18,754 nt of DNA from Thermoplasmata archaeon (GTDB taxonomy: Archaea > Thermoplasmatota > Thermoplasmata > Lutacidiplasmatales > UBA184): the NCBI GenBank assembly GCA_030038885.1, contig JASHQY010000002.1, forward strand, positions 1 to 18,754, read 5' to 3'. The position numbers were made by a program, and so were the translations under genes. Of this stretch, positions 7,340-13,656 are shown in pieces. Positions within the stretch are counted from its first letter, which is position 1; every line of letters begins with the position of its first letter. The notes beneath the pieces are model-generated. The model had not been told where the DNA came from and made no database searches. It saw only the letters and a program-made list of their open reading frames with translations.

Positions 7340-7355
7340 CTCGGGCCGGCCCGAG
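7340..7355. promoter_or_regulatory. Perfect 16-bp palindrome at the predicted icd transcription start
   Basis: CTCGGGCCGGCCCGAG is identical to its reverse complement. It sits between the TATA box (7321-7329) and the ATG (7363), spanning the expected start site around 7350. A dimeric repressor bound here would block polymerase. Operator function is inferred from position and symmetry only. Confidence 0.4.
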
Positions 7356-7362
7356 AGGGGCG

Positions 7363-8469
7363 ATGGGCTACCGCGTGACGCTGATCCCCGGCGATGGGAT
7401 CGGTCCGGAGGTCACTTCGGCCGCGCGGCGGGTGGCGGAGGCGACGGGGATCTCCTTCGACTGGGAGGTCGTCGAGGCGGGGGAGAAGGCGATCCAGCAG
7501 ACCGGCAGCCCGCTGCCGGACGCGGTCTTCGATTCGATCCGCAAGAACCGGCTCGCGCTCAAGGGCCCGATCACGACCCCGATCGGCAGCGGGTTCCGTT
7601 CGGTGAACGTCGCGCTGCGCCAGCAGCTCGACCTCTACGCCTCGGTGCGGCCGGCGCGCGCGATCGCGGGCGAGGGCACGCGGTTCCCGGGAACCGACCT
7701 GATCGTCGTGCGGGAGGCGACCGAGGGCCTCTACTCCGGCGTCGAGCACTGGGTCGACCGCGACCACACCGCCGCGGAGACAGTGAACATCATCACCCGC
7801 CGGGCGTCCGACCGGATCATCCGGTTCGCGTTCGAGCTCGCCCGCCGGGAGCATCGCCGGCATCTCACCGCGGTGCACAAGGCGAACATCATGAAGACCA
7901 CCGGCGCGCTGTTCCAGACCGCGTTCCGGGAGATGGCCCCGAAGTACCCGGACATCCTCGCCGACGAGCGGCTGATCGACAACATGTGCATGCAGCTCGC
8001 GAAGAAGCCGTCCGACTACGACATGATCGTCACGACGAACCTGTTCGGCGACATCCTCTCGGACCTGACCGCCGGGCTCGCCGGGGGGCTCGGCATCGCG
8101 CCCGGGGCCCTGTTCGGGGATTCGCTCGCGGTCTTCGAGCCGGTGCACGGGTCCGCCCCCAAGTACGCGGGGTCGGACAAGGCGGACCCGACCGCGGAGA
8201 TCCTGTGCGTCGAGCTCCTGCTCCGGCACGTCGGCGAGACCGAGGCCGCGGACCGGATCTTCCGGGCCGTCTGGGAGACGATCGCCGAGAAGAAGATCGT
8301 CACGTACGACCTCGCCCTGCCCGGCTACACGCTCACCCCGGTCGCGCCGTCGACCTGCTCGGCCATGGCCGCGGAGATCGCGCGGAAGGTCCCGCACGTC
8401 GACCTCGACGCGCCCCTGCCGAAGGCGAGGGTCGCGGCCGTCGCGAACGACCCGCGTCTCGAAAGCTGA
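7363..8469 (+). CDS. icd: Isocitrate dehydrogenase, NAD(P)-dependent (isocitrate/isopropylmalate dehydrogenase family)
   Basis: A 368-residue beta-decarboxylating dehydrogenase that would convert isocitrate to 2-oxoglutarate in the citrate cycle. The substrate loop SGFRSVNVALRQQLDLY (76-92) and REATEGLYSGVEH (118-130) are of isocitrate, not isopropylmalate, type. Catalytic Tyr124, Lys173 (VHKANIMKTT) and metal ligands Asp206, Asp230 and Asp234 (NLFGDILSD) are present. In the cofactor loop HGSAPKYAG (262-270), Lys267-Tyr268 match the E. coli NADP determinants Lys344-Tyr345. The later VTYD also keeps the equivalent of Tyr391, but the Arg395 equivalent is Leu, so NADP preference is likely but not certain. 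At 368 residues it is shorter than E. coli Icd (416), closer to NAD-IDH-type enzymes, and ends in a Lys/Arg/Ala tail. A TATA box and a 16-bp palindrome lie just upstream. Confidence 0.92.
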   Translation: MGYRVTLIPGDGIGPEVTSAARRVAEATGISFDWEVVEAGEKAIQQTGSPLPDAVFDSIRKNRLALKGPITTPIGSGFRSVNVALRQQLDLYASVRPARAIAGEGTRFPGTDLIVVREATEGLYSGVEHWVDRDHTAAETVNIITRRASDRIIRFAFELARREHRRHLTAVHKANIMKTTGALFQTAFREMAPKYPDILADERLIDNMCMQLAKKPSDYDMIVTTNLFGDILSDLTAGLAGGLGIAPGALFGDSLAVFEPVHGSAPKYAGSDKADPTAEILCVELLLRHVGETEAADRIFRAVWETIAEKKIVTYDLALPGYTLTPVAPSTCSAMAAEIARKVPHVDLDAPLPKARVAAVANDPRLES

Positions 8470-8502
8470 GCCCGCGGCGACGGGGTCGGCGGCGCGACCG
8501 CA

Positions 8503-8511
8503 CCTTTATGG
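8503..8511 (+). promoter_or_regulatory. TATA box of the 188-residue membrane protein gene
   Basis: CCTTTATGG lies 34-42 nt before the GTG at 8545 and is the only AT-rich element in the 75-bp spacer after icd. A short leader of about 10 nt would result, with a weak GAGG at 8535-8538. The gene therefore probably has its own promoter. Confidence 0.55.
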
Positions 8512-8544
8512 TCCGCGGGACGCCCTTCTTCCCCGAGGCACCTC

Positions 8545-9111
8545 GTGGCGACCCCGCGAGCGATCCGCATCCCCCGGCCGAGCGCGGGGGGCGCGCCGGG
8601 CACGGCAGGGGCTGCCGGGGGGGCGACCGCACCGGCCGCGGCCCCCGCGCGCGCGACCCGGGTCGACCGCCGGCCGAACCAGGCGGGGGTCGAGCGGGCC
8701 CACCGGCTCGCGCTGATCTTCCTCGGGTCGCTCGCCGTGCTGTACGTCGGGTTCCTGGCCCTCGATCGCTCCGCCCCGGGGGGTGGCAGCGCGACCGCCA
8801 CGACCGGCGTGCTCTACTTCAGCGCGTTCGCAGCGGCGCTCGCGGCGGGTGGCCTGTGGATCGCGCTGGGACCCGCGCCGCGCGCGATCGAAGTGCACCC
8901 GGACTCCGTGATCGTCATCGAGGCGTGGGGGAAGCGGCGCGAGTTCCCCCCGATGGGCGAAGTGCGGGCGTCGCTCGTGCGGCGGTATCCGCGCAGCTTC
9001 CTCTCGAGCCGGGCGGTCGAAACGCTCGAGGTCACGGACACGACCGGTCACCGGCGGACGTACCAGTTCGAGGAAGGGCTCCTCCCCACGCAGCCGCCGC
9101 CGGCGCGCTAG
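8545..9111 (+). CDS. Small two-TM membrane protein with beta-rich C-terminal domain, function unknown
   Basis: I do not recognise this 188-residue protein. It begins with a low-complexity Ala/Gly/Pro/Arg segment (1-50), then two hydrophobic helices (about 54-74 and 88-110) joined by a short Gly/Ser/Thr loop. A C-terminal soluble domain (about 112-178) alternates beta-strand-like stretches (AIEVHPDSVIVIEAW, REFPPMGEVRASLVRRYP, VETLEVTDTTGHRRTYQF). This layout, two TMs followed by strands ending in a conserved-looking aromatic, resembles bacterial PH-like (YcxB/bPH) membrane proteins, but similarity is by shape only. The GTG start follows a TATA box by about 34 nt. Its end is 12 bp from the convergent small basic protein gene. 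Confidence 0.75.
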   Translation: MATPRAIRIPRPSAGGAPGTAGAAGGATAPAAAPARATRVDRRPNQAGVERAHRLALIFLGSLAVLYVGFLALDRSAPGGGSATATTGVLYFSAFAAALAAGGLWIALGPAPRAIEVHPDSVIVIEAWGKRREFPPMGEVRASLVRRYPRSFLSSRAVETLEVTDTTGHRRTYQFEEGLLPTQPPPAR

Positions 9112-9123
9112 GCGGGGGCGGGA

Positions 9124-9492
9124 TCACTCGAGGAGATCCTCGAGCTCGCTCGCGACCAGCGTCAGGAGCTGGTCCAGGGACCGGTTCTTCAGCTCCGTGA
9201 TCTGGCCGGCGTCGGTCTCCATCCGGGCGAGGAACTCATCGCCGTCGCGCACGAACGAGAGCGACAGCACGTGGACCCGCCCGTCCGCCCGGCGAACGGG
9301 CGCGGACGTCCCGGAGGCCGCCGGGGTCGATTTCGCGGCGGGCTTGGAGGGGGGACGAGCGGTCGAAGGGCGGGCGCCCCCGGCCTTGGGGGGCGTCGGC
9401 CGGCGCGCCTTCGACGGCGCCGGCGGGCGGGCGCGAACCACCTTCCGCGCCGGAGGCTTCGCCTTCGACTTCTGAGGGCGAGCGGAGGGCAT
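9124..9492 (-). CDS. Small protein with histone H1-like basic tail, function unknown
   Basis: A 122-residue protein in two parts. Residues 1-69 are almost entirely Lys, Arg, Pro, Ala and Ser, with about 18 basic residues and repeated PPK/RPP/SKA elements, like H1-type tails or the disordered tails of nucleic-acid-binding proteins. Residues 70-122 form a compact domain (VHVLSLSFVRDGDEFLARMETD, then a Leu-rich acidic helix ending SELEDLLE). The tail suggests binding to nucleic acid or to acidic surfaces; the small domain is not one I know. The ATG at 9492 has GAGG about 11 nt upstream and an ATAAATA box about 37-45 nt upstream on the minus strand. A membrane-protein gene diverges from the same spacer. 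Confidence 0.72.
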   Translation of the reverse strand: MPSARPQKSKAKPPARKVVRARPPAPSKARRPTPPKAGGARPSTARPPSKPAAKSTPAASGTSAPVRRADGRVHVLSLSFVRDGDEFLARMETDAGQITELKNRSLDQLLTLVASELEDLLE

Positions 9493-9527
9493 TCGTCGGG
9501 TCCTCGATTCGGGCGCACCAAGCCCCC

Positions 9528-9537
9528 CTATTTATGG
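9528..9537 (-). promoter_or_regulatory. TATA box for the basic-tailed small protein gene
   Basis: On the minus strand the sequence reads CCATAAATAG, 36-45 nt before the ATG at 9492. It is separate from the plus-strand CTATAGG box at 9591-9597, so this 130-bp divergent spacer has one box per gene. Confidence 0.5.
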
Positions 9538-9588
9538 GTTGGGCCCTCGGTGCGGACGAAACCGGCCGGGAGGCCGCTCCGGGCCAAT

Positions 9589-9598
9589 GCCTATAGGC
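9589..9598 (+). promoter_or_regulatory. Palindromic TATA box of the polytopic membrane protein gene
   Basis: GCCTATAGGC is a perfect 10-bp palindrome ending 24 nt before the ATG at 9623. With the usual TATA-to-start spacing, transcription would begin at or within a few bases of the ATG, so the mRNA is probably leaderless. Confidence 0.5.
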
Positions 9599-9622
9599 CG
9601 ACCCCCGGTTCGGTGCCCTCCG

Positions 9623-11467
9623 ATGAGTTCGGCCGCGTCGGGGGAGAGCGACCGGCCGCCGCGCGAGCGGTCCTCCGTCCCCGCGGTCCGACTCGAGACG
9701 CTCCTTCTCCTGGTCGGGCTCGCCCTGGTGCTCGTGTTCCTCGCGCTCGAGCCGTTCCTCTCGTACGCGCTCTTCGGGTCGGACTCCGGCGAGTACTACA
9801 CCCTCACGGCCTCGCTCCTCTCGACCGGTCACCTACCGGTCGGTTCCGCGTACGCGGGCTGGGGCACCGCGTACCCCGACTTCCCGGGGATCTTCCTCCT
9901 CGCGGGCGCCGGCGCGGGGGCGATGGGCCTAGACACGTTCACCGCGCTGACGGTCATCGTCCCGGTCGTCGCGGTCCTCTCGGTCTTCCCGCTGTTCCTC
10001 CTGTTCCGCCGGCTCTACCCGCACGACACGGTCGCGCTGCTCGCGGCCGCGATCGCGTCGCTCGCGATGCCCCGGCTGTTCTCGATCGCGCATCCCGCCC
10101 CGCTCTCCCTCGGCGACTTCCTCGGGGTCGCCGCGATGTGGATGCTGATCGAGAGCCGGCGCGACGAGCGGTGGTACCTGCCGCTCGCGCTGGCGAGCGG
10201 AGCGCTGATCCTCACCCACCACCTCGCGTCCTACGTCTTCGCGATCGGCGCGCTCGGGGGAATCCTGTTGATCGAGCTCTGGCGACCGGGGCTCTGGAGC
10301 CGACGCTACCCCTCCCGCGAGCTCGCGTACCTGGGTGGATTCCTCACGGCCACGTTCCTCTTCTGGTTCTACGGAACGACCTCGTTCGTCGCGAAGGTCC
10401 TCCTGCCGGCCCTGCCGCACGCCCTCGCGCCGACCGCGCTCGCCGCGTTCGCCCTGGTCGAGGGCCTCGGTCTCGCCGCGGTGATCCTCTCGGGGGTGCT
10501 CATCGCGGTGCGCCGCGCGCGGTTCCGGCCCCACCGTGCGTGGGTCCGGCTCCCGAGCGATCGGAGCCTCCTGCGGGACCTCGTGCTGATCCTGATCGGG
10601 GTCTTCGCCGGGGCGGCGGTGCTCGTGATCGTGCCGATCCCCGGCACGTCGCAGACGACCAACGCGTCGGCGATCCTCTGGTTCGCCCCGGTGCTCGCGC
10701 TCGTGCTCTTCGCCGCGGGCAGCCGTCGCGCGCTGACCCCGGCCCGGCTGGGGCCGTTCGCCGTCACCTGGCTCGGGGTCCTCGCGCTCGCGACCGTGGT
10801 CGCGCTCGCCGCGGGCGAGCTGCCGAACACCGCGTTCGGAGGGTACGCCGCGGCGATCCCGCCGTCGCGGTTCGCGGAGTACCTGTTCCTTCCCCTCGGG
10901 CTGATGATCGCGGTCGGCCTCGCGCGGTTCGTCGCGCGCGCGCACGACCGCGCCGGGCGACGGGCGTTCCTGGCCGCGACCGTCGGAATCGTCGTCCTGC
11001 TCGCCGCGAACGCGGCGATCGTCTATCCGCCGCCGACCGACTTCGGCGGGTTCGAGGAGGGGCTGACCCACGGCGACGCGGGCCTCTGGCTCTGGATCGG
11101 GATCGCCGAGCCGCGCTCCGCGGTGGTCGCGAGCGACCATCGGCTCAGCTCGATGATCTTCGGGTTCGACGGGAATCCCGCGACCTGGGACTCGACGCCC
11201 GCCCTGTTCACCGGCGCCAACTGGTCGGCCGCGGTCGGAGAGCTGCGGGCGTCGGGCGCCCCCAACACGTCCGACCCGGTCCCGATCGATCTCGTCGTGG
11301 TCGATTCGGTGATGTACGGGGGGGTCGCGCTGAACCCGTCGGCGAGCGCGTTGCCGCTGAGCTCGGCGGCGATCGCCTGGTTCGGCGGCCTGCCGTTCGT
11401 CCTGCTCTACGAGAGCGGCCGCGACGTCGTCTACCTCGTCGACGCCTCGTTCCTGCCCGCGCCGTAG
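9623..11467 (+). CDS. Polytopic membrane protein, probable GT-C-fold glycosyltransferase
   Basis: A 614-residue protein with a first TM at about 26-50, then an extracytoplasmic loop FGSDSGEYYTLTASLL (51-66) with acidic residues D54 and E57, in the position where GT-C enzymes carry catalytic acidic residues. Many further hydrophobic segments follow, including PVVAVLSVFPLFLLF and the ALILTHHLASYVF motif with paired histidines (199-200). The last 110 residues are soluble, with SDHRLSSMIFGFDGNPATWDS and VPIDLVVVDSV, resembling the C-terminal domains of archaeal membrane glycosyltransferase-like proteins. A role in glycosylating lipids or surface proteins is inferred from topology; no substrate can be named. 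The ATG at 9623 was chosen over an upstream in-frame ATG (9539) because a TATA box lies between them. The 3' end overlaps mptE by 37 bp. Confidence 0.75.
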   Translation: MSSAASGESDRPPRERSSVPAVRLETLLLLVGLALVLVFLALEPFLSYALFGSDSGEYYTLTASLLSTGHLPVGSAYAGWGTAYPDFPGIFLLAGAGAGAMGLDTFTALTVIVPVVAVLSVFPLFLLFRRLYPHDTVALLAAAIASLAMPRLFSIAHPAPLSLGDFLGVAAMWMLIESRRDERWYLPLALASGALILTHHLASYVFAIGALGGILLIELWRPGLWSRRYPSRELAYLGGFLTATFLFWFYGTTSFVAKVLLPALPHALAPTALAAFALVEGLGLAAVILSGVLIAVRRARFRPHRAWVRLPSDRSLLRDLVLILIGVFAGAAVLVIVPIPGTSQTTNASAILWFAPVLALVLFAAGSRRALTPARLGPFAVTWLGVLALATVVALAAGELPNTAFGGYAAAIPPSRFAEYLFLPLGLMIAVGLARFVARAHDRAGRRAFLAATVGIVVLLAANAAIVYPPPTDFGGFEEGLTHGDAGLWLWIGIAEPRSAVVASDHRLSSMIFGFDGNPATWDSTPALFTGANWSAAVGELRASGAPNTSDPVPIDLVVVDSVMYGGVALNPSASALPLSSAAIAWFGGLPFVLLYESGRDVVYLVDASFLPAP

Positions 11468-12174
11468 GGCCGTCGCGAACCGTCCCGGCGCCACGTCTCG
11501 ATCCTCGACCGGCCCGACGCCGCGAGGTCGCCGATCAGGCGCTCCGCCCACGCGAGCTTCGCCCGCTTGCGGCGGCGCGCCGCGGGATCGGCCTCGTCGA
11601 CCGAGCGGAAGTCGAACCCCCAGAGGAGGATCGTTCGGGCGCCCACGTGCTCGGCCAGGAAGACCGCCCGGTCGCCGTCCGTGAACCCCCCGACGTCGAT
11701 CAGCGGCCCCCGCGGGGGCCCCGCCCAGGATCCGACCAGTTCGCCCGGGAACTGCGGGACCCACTCCGCGATCGCGTCCGAGTTGTCCCCGTGCGCGTGG
11801 ACGACCGCGAGGCTCCCCCGCCGGTTCGCCCCGATCTCGGTGGGGAGCGGGCCGTCGAGATCGGTCACGATCACCGCCGGCACGATCCCGGCGTCGAGGC
11901 AGGGGGCGGTCGCCCCGTCGGCCGCGACGACCGCGGGCGGCGGCCCCTCGGCGGGAAGCCGCCAGAGCGGTGGGGGGCCCGCATGCGGGGCGAGACCCAC
12001 GACGATCACGCTCCGCCCGGCGAGCCGCCGGGCGACCCGGTCGAGGGGCGCTGCACGGGCCGCCGGCGAGAGGAGCGCCTCGAGGCGGGCGGCCGAGCGC
12101 TCCTCGCGGTCGAACGGAAAACCGAGCTCCCGCGCGATCTCGGCATAGTGCGGGGCCCAGGCGGAGTACTCCAT
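11431..12174 (-). CDS. mptE: 6-hydroxymethyl-7,8-dihydropterin pyrophosphokinase, archaeal MptE type
   Basis: This enzyme transfers pyrophosphate from ATP to 6-hydroxymethyl-7,8-dihydropterin on the way to archaeal folate-like or methanopterin-like cofactors, replacing the unrelated FolK. The 247-residue sequence has the MptE/DUF115 motifs in order: VVAADGATAPCLDAGIVPAVIVTDLDG (82-108), VVHAHGDN (124-131), GGFTDGDRAVFLA (162-174) and ILLWGFDFRSVD (182-193). The Lys/Arg-rich KRAKLAWAERLI helix follows. The TTQ element usual before the glycine-rich part is not obvious. The ATG at 12174 is 27 nt from a TTATAA box, giving a leaderless transcript that diverges from ftsZ. The C-terminal tail overlaps the convergent membrane-protein gene. 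No other pterin gene is nearby. Confidence 0.88.
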   Translation of the reverse strand: MEYSAWAPHYAEIARELGFPFDREERSAARLEALLSPAARAAPLDRVARRLAGRSVIVVGLAPHAGPPPLWRLPAEGPPPAVVAADGATAPCLDAGIVPAVIVTDLDGPLPTEIGANRRGSLAVVHAHGDNSDAIAEWVPQFPGELVGSWAGPPRGPLIDVGGFTDGDRAVFLAEHVGARTILLWGFDFRSVDEADPAARRRKRAKLAWAERLIGDLAASGRSRIETWRRDGSRRPYGAGRNEASTR

Positions 12175-12187
12175 TCGCCGCCGGCGA
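12175..12187. promoter_or_regulatory. Near-perfect palindrome next to the mptE start codon
   Basis: TCGCCG-C-CGGCGA occupies the 13 bases immediately upstream of the mptE ATG, between the start and the TATA box at 12201-12206. If the mptE mRNA is leaderless this lies at about -1 to -13, an operator-like position. Six-base arms can arise by chance in such GC-rich DNA. Confidence 0.25.
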
Positions 12188-12198
12188 CTCGACCGACG

Positions 12199-12208
12199 CT
12201 TTATAATC
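12199..12208. promoter_or_regulatory. TATA box probably shared by divergent mptE and ftsZ
   Basis: CTTTATAATC contains the palindrome TTATAA (12201-12206), the only AT-rich element in the 71-bp spacer. It is 27 nt from the mptE ATG (leaderless distance) and 40 nt from the ftsZ ATG. One box for two divergent genes repeats the arrangement seen at 1714-1723. Confidence 0.6.
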
Positions 12209-12245
12209 TGGCCGCCGTTCTTCTGCCGACAGGGTTACCGCCGTG

Positions 12246-13370
12246 ATGCGACCGCTGGCTCAGGAGATACTGTCCCATTTGCCGGGAGACTCGAAGCGCG
12301 CGCCCGAGGCGCCGCCCCCCCCGCAGAACGACGATGCGGAGCTCGAGGCGGTCCTCGCGTCGCTCAAGACGAACATCAAGGTCGTCGGCTGCGGCGGCGG
12401 CGGGTGCAACACGATCAACCGGCTCGCGGAGGAAGGGCTCAGCGGCGCGGATATGATCGCCTGCAACACGGACGCGCAGGCGCTGCTGACGATCCACGCC
12501 CAGCGGAAGATCCTGCTCGGGCGCCGGCTGACCCGCGGGCTCGGCGCCGGCGCGCTCCCCCAGGTCGGGGAGCAGGCCGCGAAGGAGGCCGAGGACGACC
12601 TCAAGAAGGCGCTCACGAACTCGGACATGGTGTTCATCACGCTCGGGCTCGGTGGCGGCACCGGCACCGGCTCGGCGCCGGTCGTCGCGCAGGCGGCCCG
12701 GGACGCGAACGGCGGCAACCCGCTGACGATCGCGGTCTGCACGCTCCCGTTCGCGTCGGAGGGCATGGTGCGGGGCGAGAACGCGATGTGGGGGCTCGAG
12801 CGGCTCCGCTCGACGATCGACACCGTGATCACGATCCCGAACGACCGGCTGCTCGAACTCGTGCCCCGGCTCCCGATCCAGACCGCGTTCAAGGTCGCGG
12901 ACTCGGTGCTCGCGCGGTCGATCCGGGGGATCACCGAGATCATCACCCGGCCCGGGCTCGTGAACCTCGACTTCAACGACCTTCGGACGATCATGAAGGG
13001 CGGCGGGGTCGCGCTGATCGGGATCGGCGAGTCGGAGAGCGACAACCGGGCGGAGGACGCGGTCCTCGAGGCGATCAACTCCCCGCTCCTGCGGGTCGAC
13101 ATCGCGGGGGCCTCCGGCGCGCTGATCAACGTGACCGGCGGACCGGACATGACGGTCAGCGAGGCGCAGAAGGCGGCCGAGGTCGTGCAGAAGGCGATCA
13201 GCCCGTCCGCCCGGATCATCTGGGGCGCGGCCGTCGACCCCACGATGCAGAGCACGATCCGCGTGATGCTCGTGGTGACCGGAGTTAAATCCCCCCAGAT
13301 TTTCGGGGGGACGACGCCGGGGGCCGGGCCGAGCAAAAAGCCCGGGCCGGACCTCGACGTAGTGCACTAG
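12246..13370 (+). CDS. ftsZ: Cell division protein FtsZ (archaeal, probably FtsZ1-like)
   Basis: A 374-residue tubulin-family GTPase that polymerises into the division ring. A variable N-terminal tail (1-42) precedes the GTPase core KVVGCGGGGCNTINRL. The tubulin signature LGGGTGTGSAPVVAQAA (135-151) and the T7 synergy loop NLDFNDLRTIM (240-250), with Asp242 and Asp245, are intact, so it should hydrolyse GTP. The C-terminal beta domain ends at TGVKSPQIFGG, followed by a short Gly/Pro/Lys linker and the tail DLDVVH. The position upstream of secE, spt5 and rpl11 is a gene order known from euryarchaea, where it goes with FtsZ1. An in-frame GTG immediately upstream (12243) is an equally possible start. 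The last 100 bases carry unusually AT-rich codons and two inverted repeats. The stop is 9 bp before secE. Confidence 0.96.
   Translation: MRPLAQEILSHLPGDSKRAPEAPPPPQNDDAELEAVLASLKTNIKVVGCGGGGCNTINRLAEEGLSGADMIACNTDAQALLTIHAQRKILLGRRLTRGLGAGALPQVGEQAAKEAEDDLKKALTNSDMVFITLGLGGGTGTGSAPVVAQAARDANGGNPLTIAVCTLPFASEGMVRGENAMWGLERLRSTIDTVITIPNDRLLELVPRLPIQTAFKVADSVLARSIRGITEIITRPGLVNLDFNDLRTIMKGGGVALIGIGESESDNRAEDAVLEAINSPLLRVDIAGASGALINVTGGPDMTVSEAQKAAEVVQKAISPSARIIWGAAVDPTMQSTIRVMLVVTGVKSPQIFGGTTPGAGPSKKPGPDLDVVH
13284..13290 (+). promoter_or_regulatory. Possible internal promoter (TATA-like GTTAAAT) within ftsZ
   Basis: The codons GTT AAA T stand out in a gene that otherwise uses GTC/GTG and AAG. 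The core TTAAATCC is the same as in the icd promoter (7324-7331). Transcription from here would start near 13315 and lead into secE at 13380 with a leader of about 65 nt. The encoded residues belong to a conserved C-terminal motif, so only the synonymous choice hints at a promoter. Confidence 0.3.
13290..13345 (+). repeat. Two inverted repeats in the 3' end of ftsZ
   Basis: First, TCCCCCC (13290-13296) pairs with GGGGGGA (13305-13311) around the 8-nt loop AGATTTTC. Second, CCGGGC (13324-13329) pairs with GCCCGG (13340-13345) around CGAGCAAAAA, and the stem can extend past one bulge. Both fall in the variable linker and tail region of FtsZ, 35-90 bp before secE. They could be part of a secE mRNA leader or slow polymerase; neither is followed by a T-run typical of archaeal terminators. 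Confidence 0.4.
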
Positions 13371-13379
13371 GGATCCACC

Positions 13380-13625
13380 ATGGCCTTCTTGGACCGCGCG
13401 CGCCGCGTACAGGACAATTTCGACGGCCGGCTGCGCTCGGTCGGCCACGGAAAATACGGCCGCATCCTGCGCATGGCCCGACGGCCGACGCAGGAGGAGT
13501 ACGTCAAGGTCCTCGAGGTGACCGCGCTCGGCGCGGTCCTGATCGGCCTCACGGGGTTCGGAATCTACATCTTCTTCACGCAAGCGGGACCGTGGCTCTG
13601 GACCAGCTTCTTCTCGGGGCTCTAG
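13380..13625 (+). CDS. secE: Protein translocase subunit SecE (Sec61-gamma)
   Basis: An 81-residue single-TM subunit that clamps the SecY channel of the Sec translocon. It has an amphipathic N-terminal region, the family motif ILRMARRPTQEEYVKVLEVT (29-48), one membrane helix (about 45-67: LEVTALGAVLIGLTGFGIYIFF) and a short outer tail. Length and topology match archaeal SecE. The ATG at 13380 follows AGGGA (13368-13372), which overlaps the ftsZ stop codon. Gene order ftsZ-secE-spt5-rpl11 points to cotranscription. A few AT-rich codons (GAC AAT TTC, GGA AAA TAC) continue the base-composition shift that begins at the end of ftsZ. Confidence 0.94.
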   Translation: MAFLDRARRVQDNFDGRLRSVGHGKYGRILRMARRPTQEEYVKVLEVTALGAVLIGLTGFGIYIFFTQAGPWLWTSFFSGL

Positions 13626-13642
13626 CCCCGCGCCGCGCTCGA

Positions 13643-13648
13643 GGGGAG
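13643..13648 (+). promoter_or_regulatory. Ribosome binding site deciding the upstream GTG start of spt5
   Basis: GGGGAG lies 8 nt before the GTG at 13657. This supports translation from that codon, giving the long 332-residue protein, rather than only from an internal start near 14203. Confidence 0.6.
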
Positions 13649-13656
13649 ACGAAGCC

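Noticed and set aside
9539..9622. Upstream in-frame ATG extending the GT-C-like protein by 28 residues.
   Set aside because: A TATA box (9589-9598) lies within this stretch 24 nt before the ATG at 9623, and the extension is Gly/Arg/Pro-rich spacer translation.
12243..12245. GTG directly before the ftsZ ATG as the start.
   Set aside because: Not excluded, but the adjacent ATG is the more common start codon and the N-terminal tail is not conserved enough to decide.
9271..12246. Open frame of 991 codons on the plus strand.
   Set aside because: It crosses the basic-protein gene, the membrane-protein gene and mptE in other frames and translates to Arg/Pro/Gly-rich noise with no domain.
13324..13345. 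Hairpin with AAAAA loop as an intrinsic terminator for ftsZ.
   Set aside because: It lies inside the coding region, has no downstream T-run, and secE starts 9 bp after ftsZ, so termination here is unlikely.
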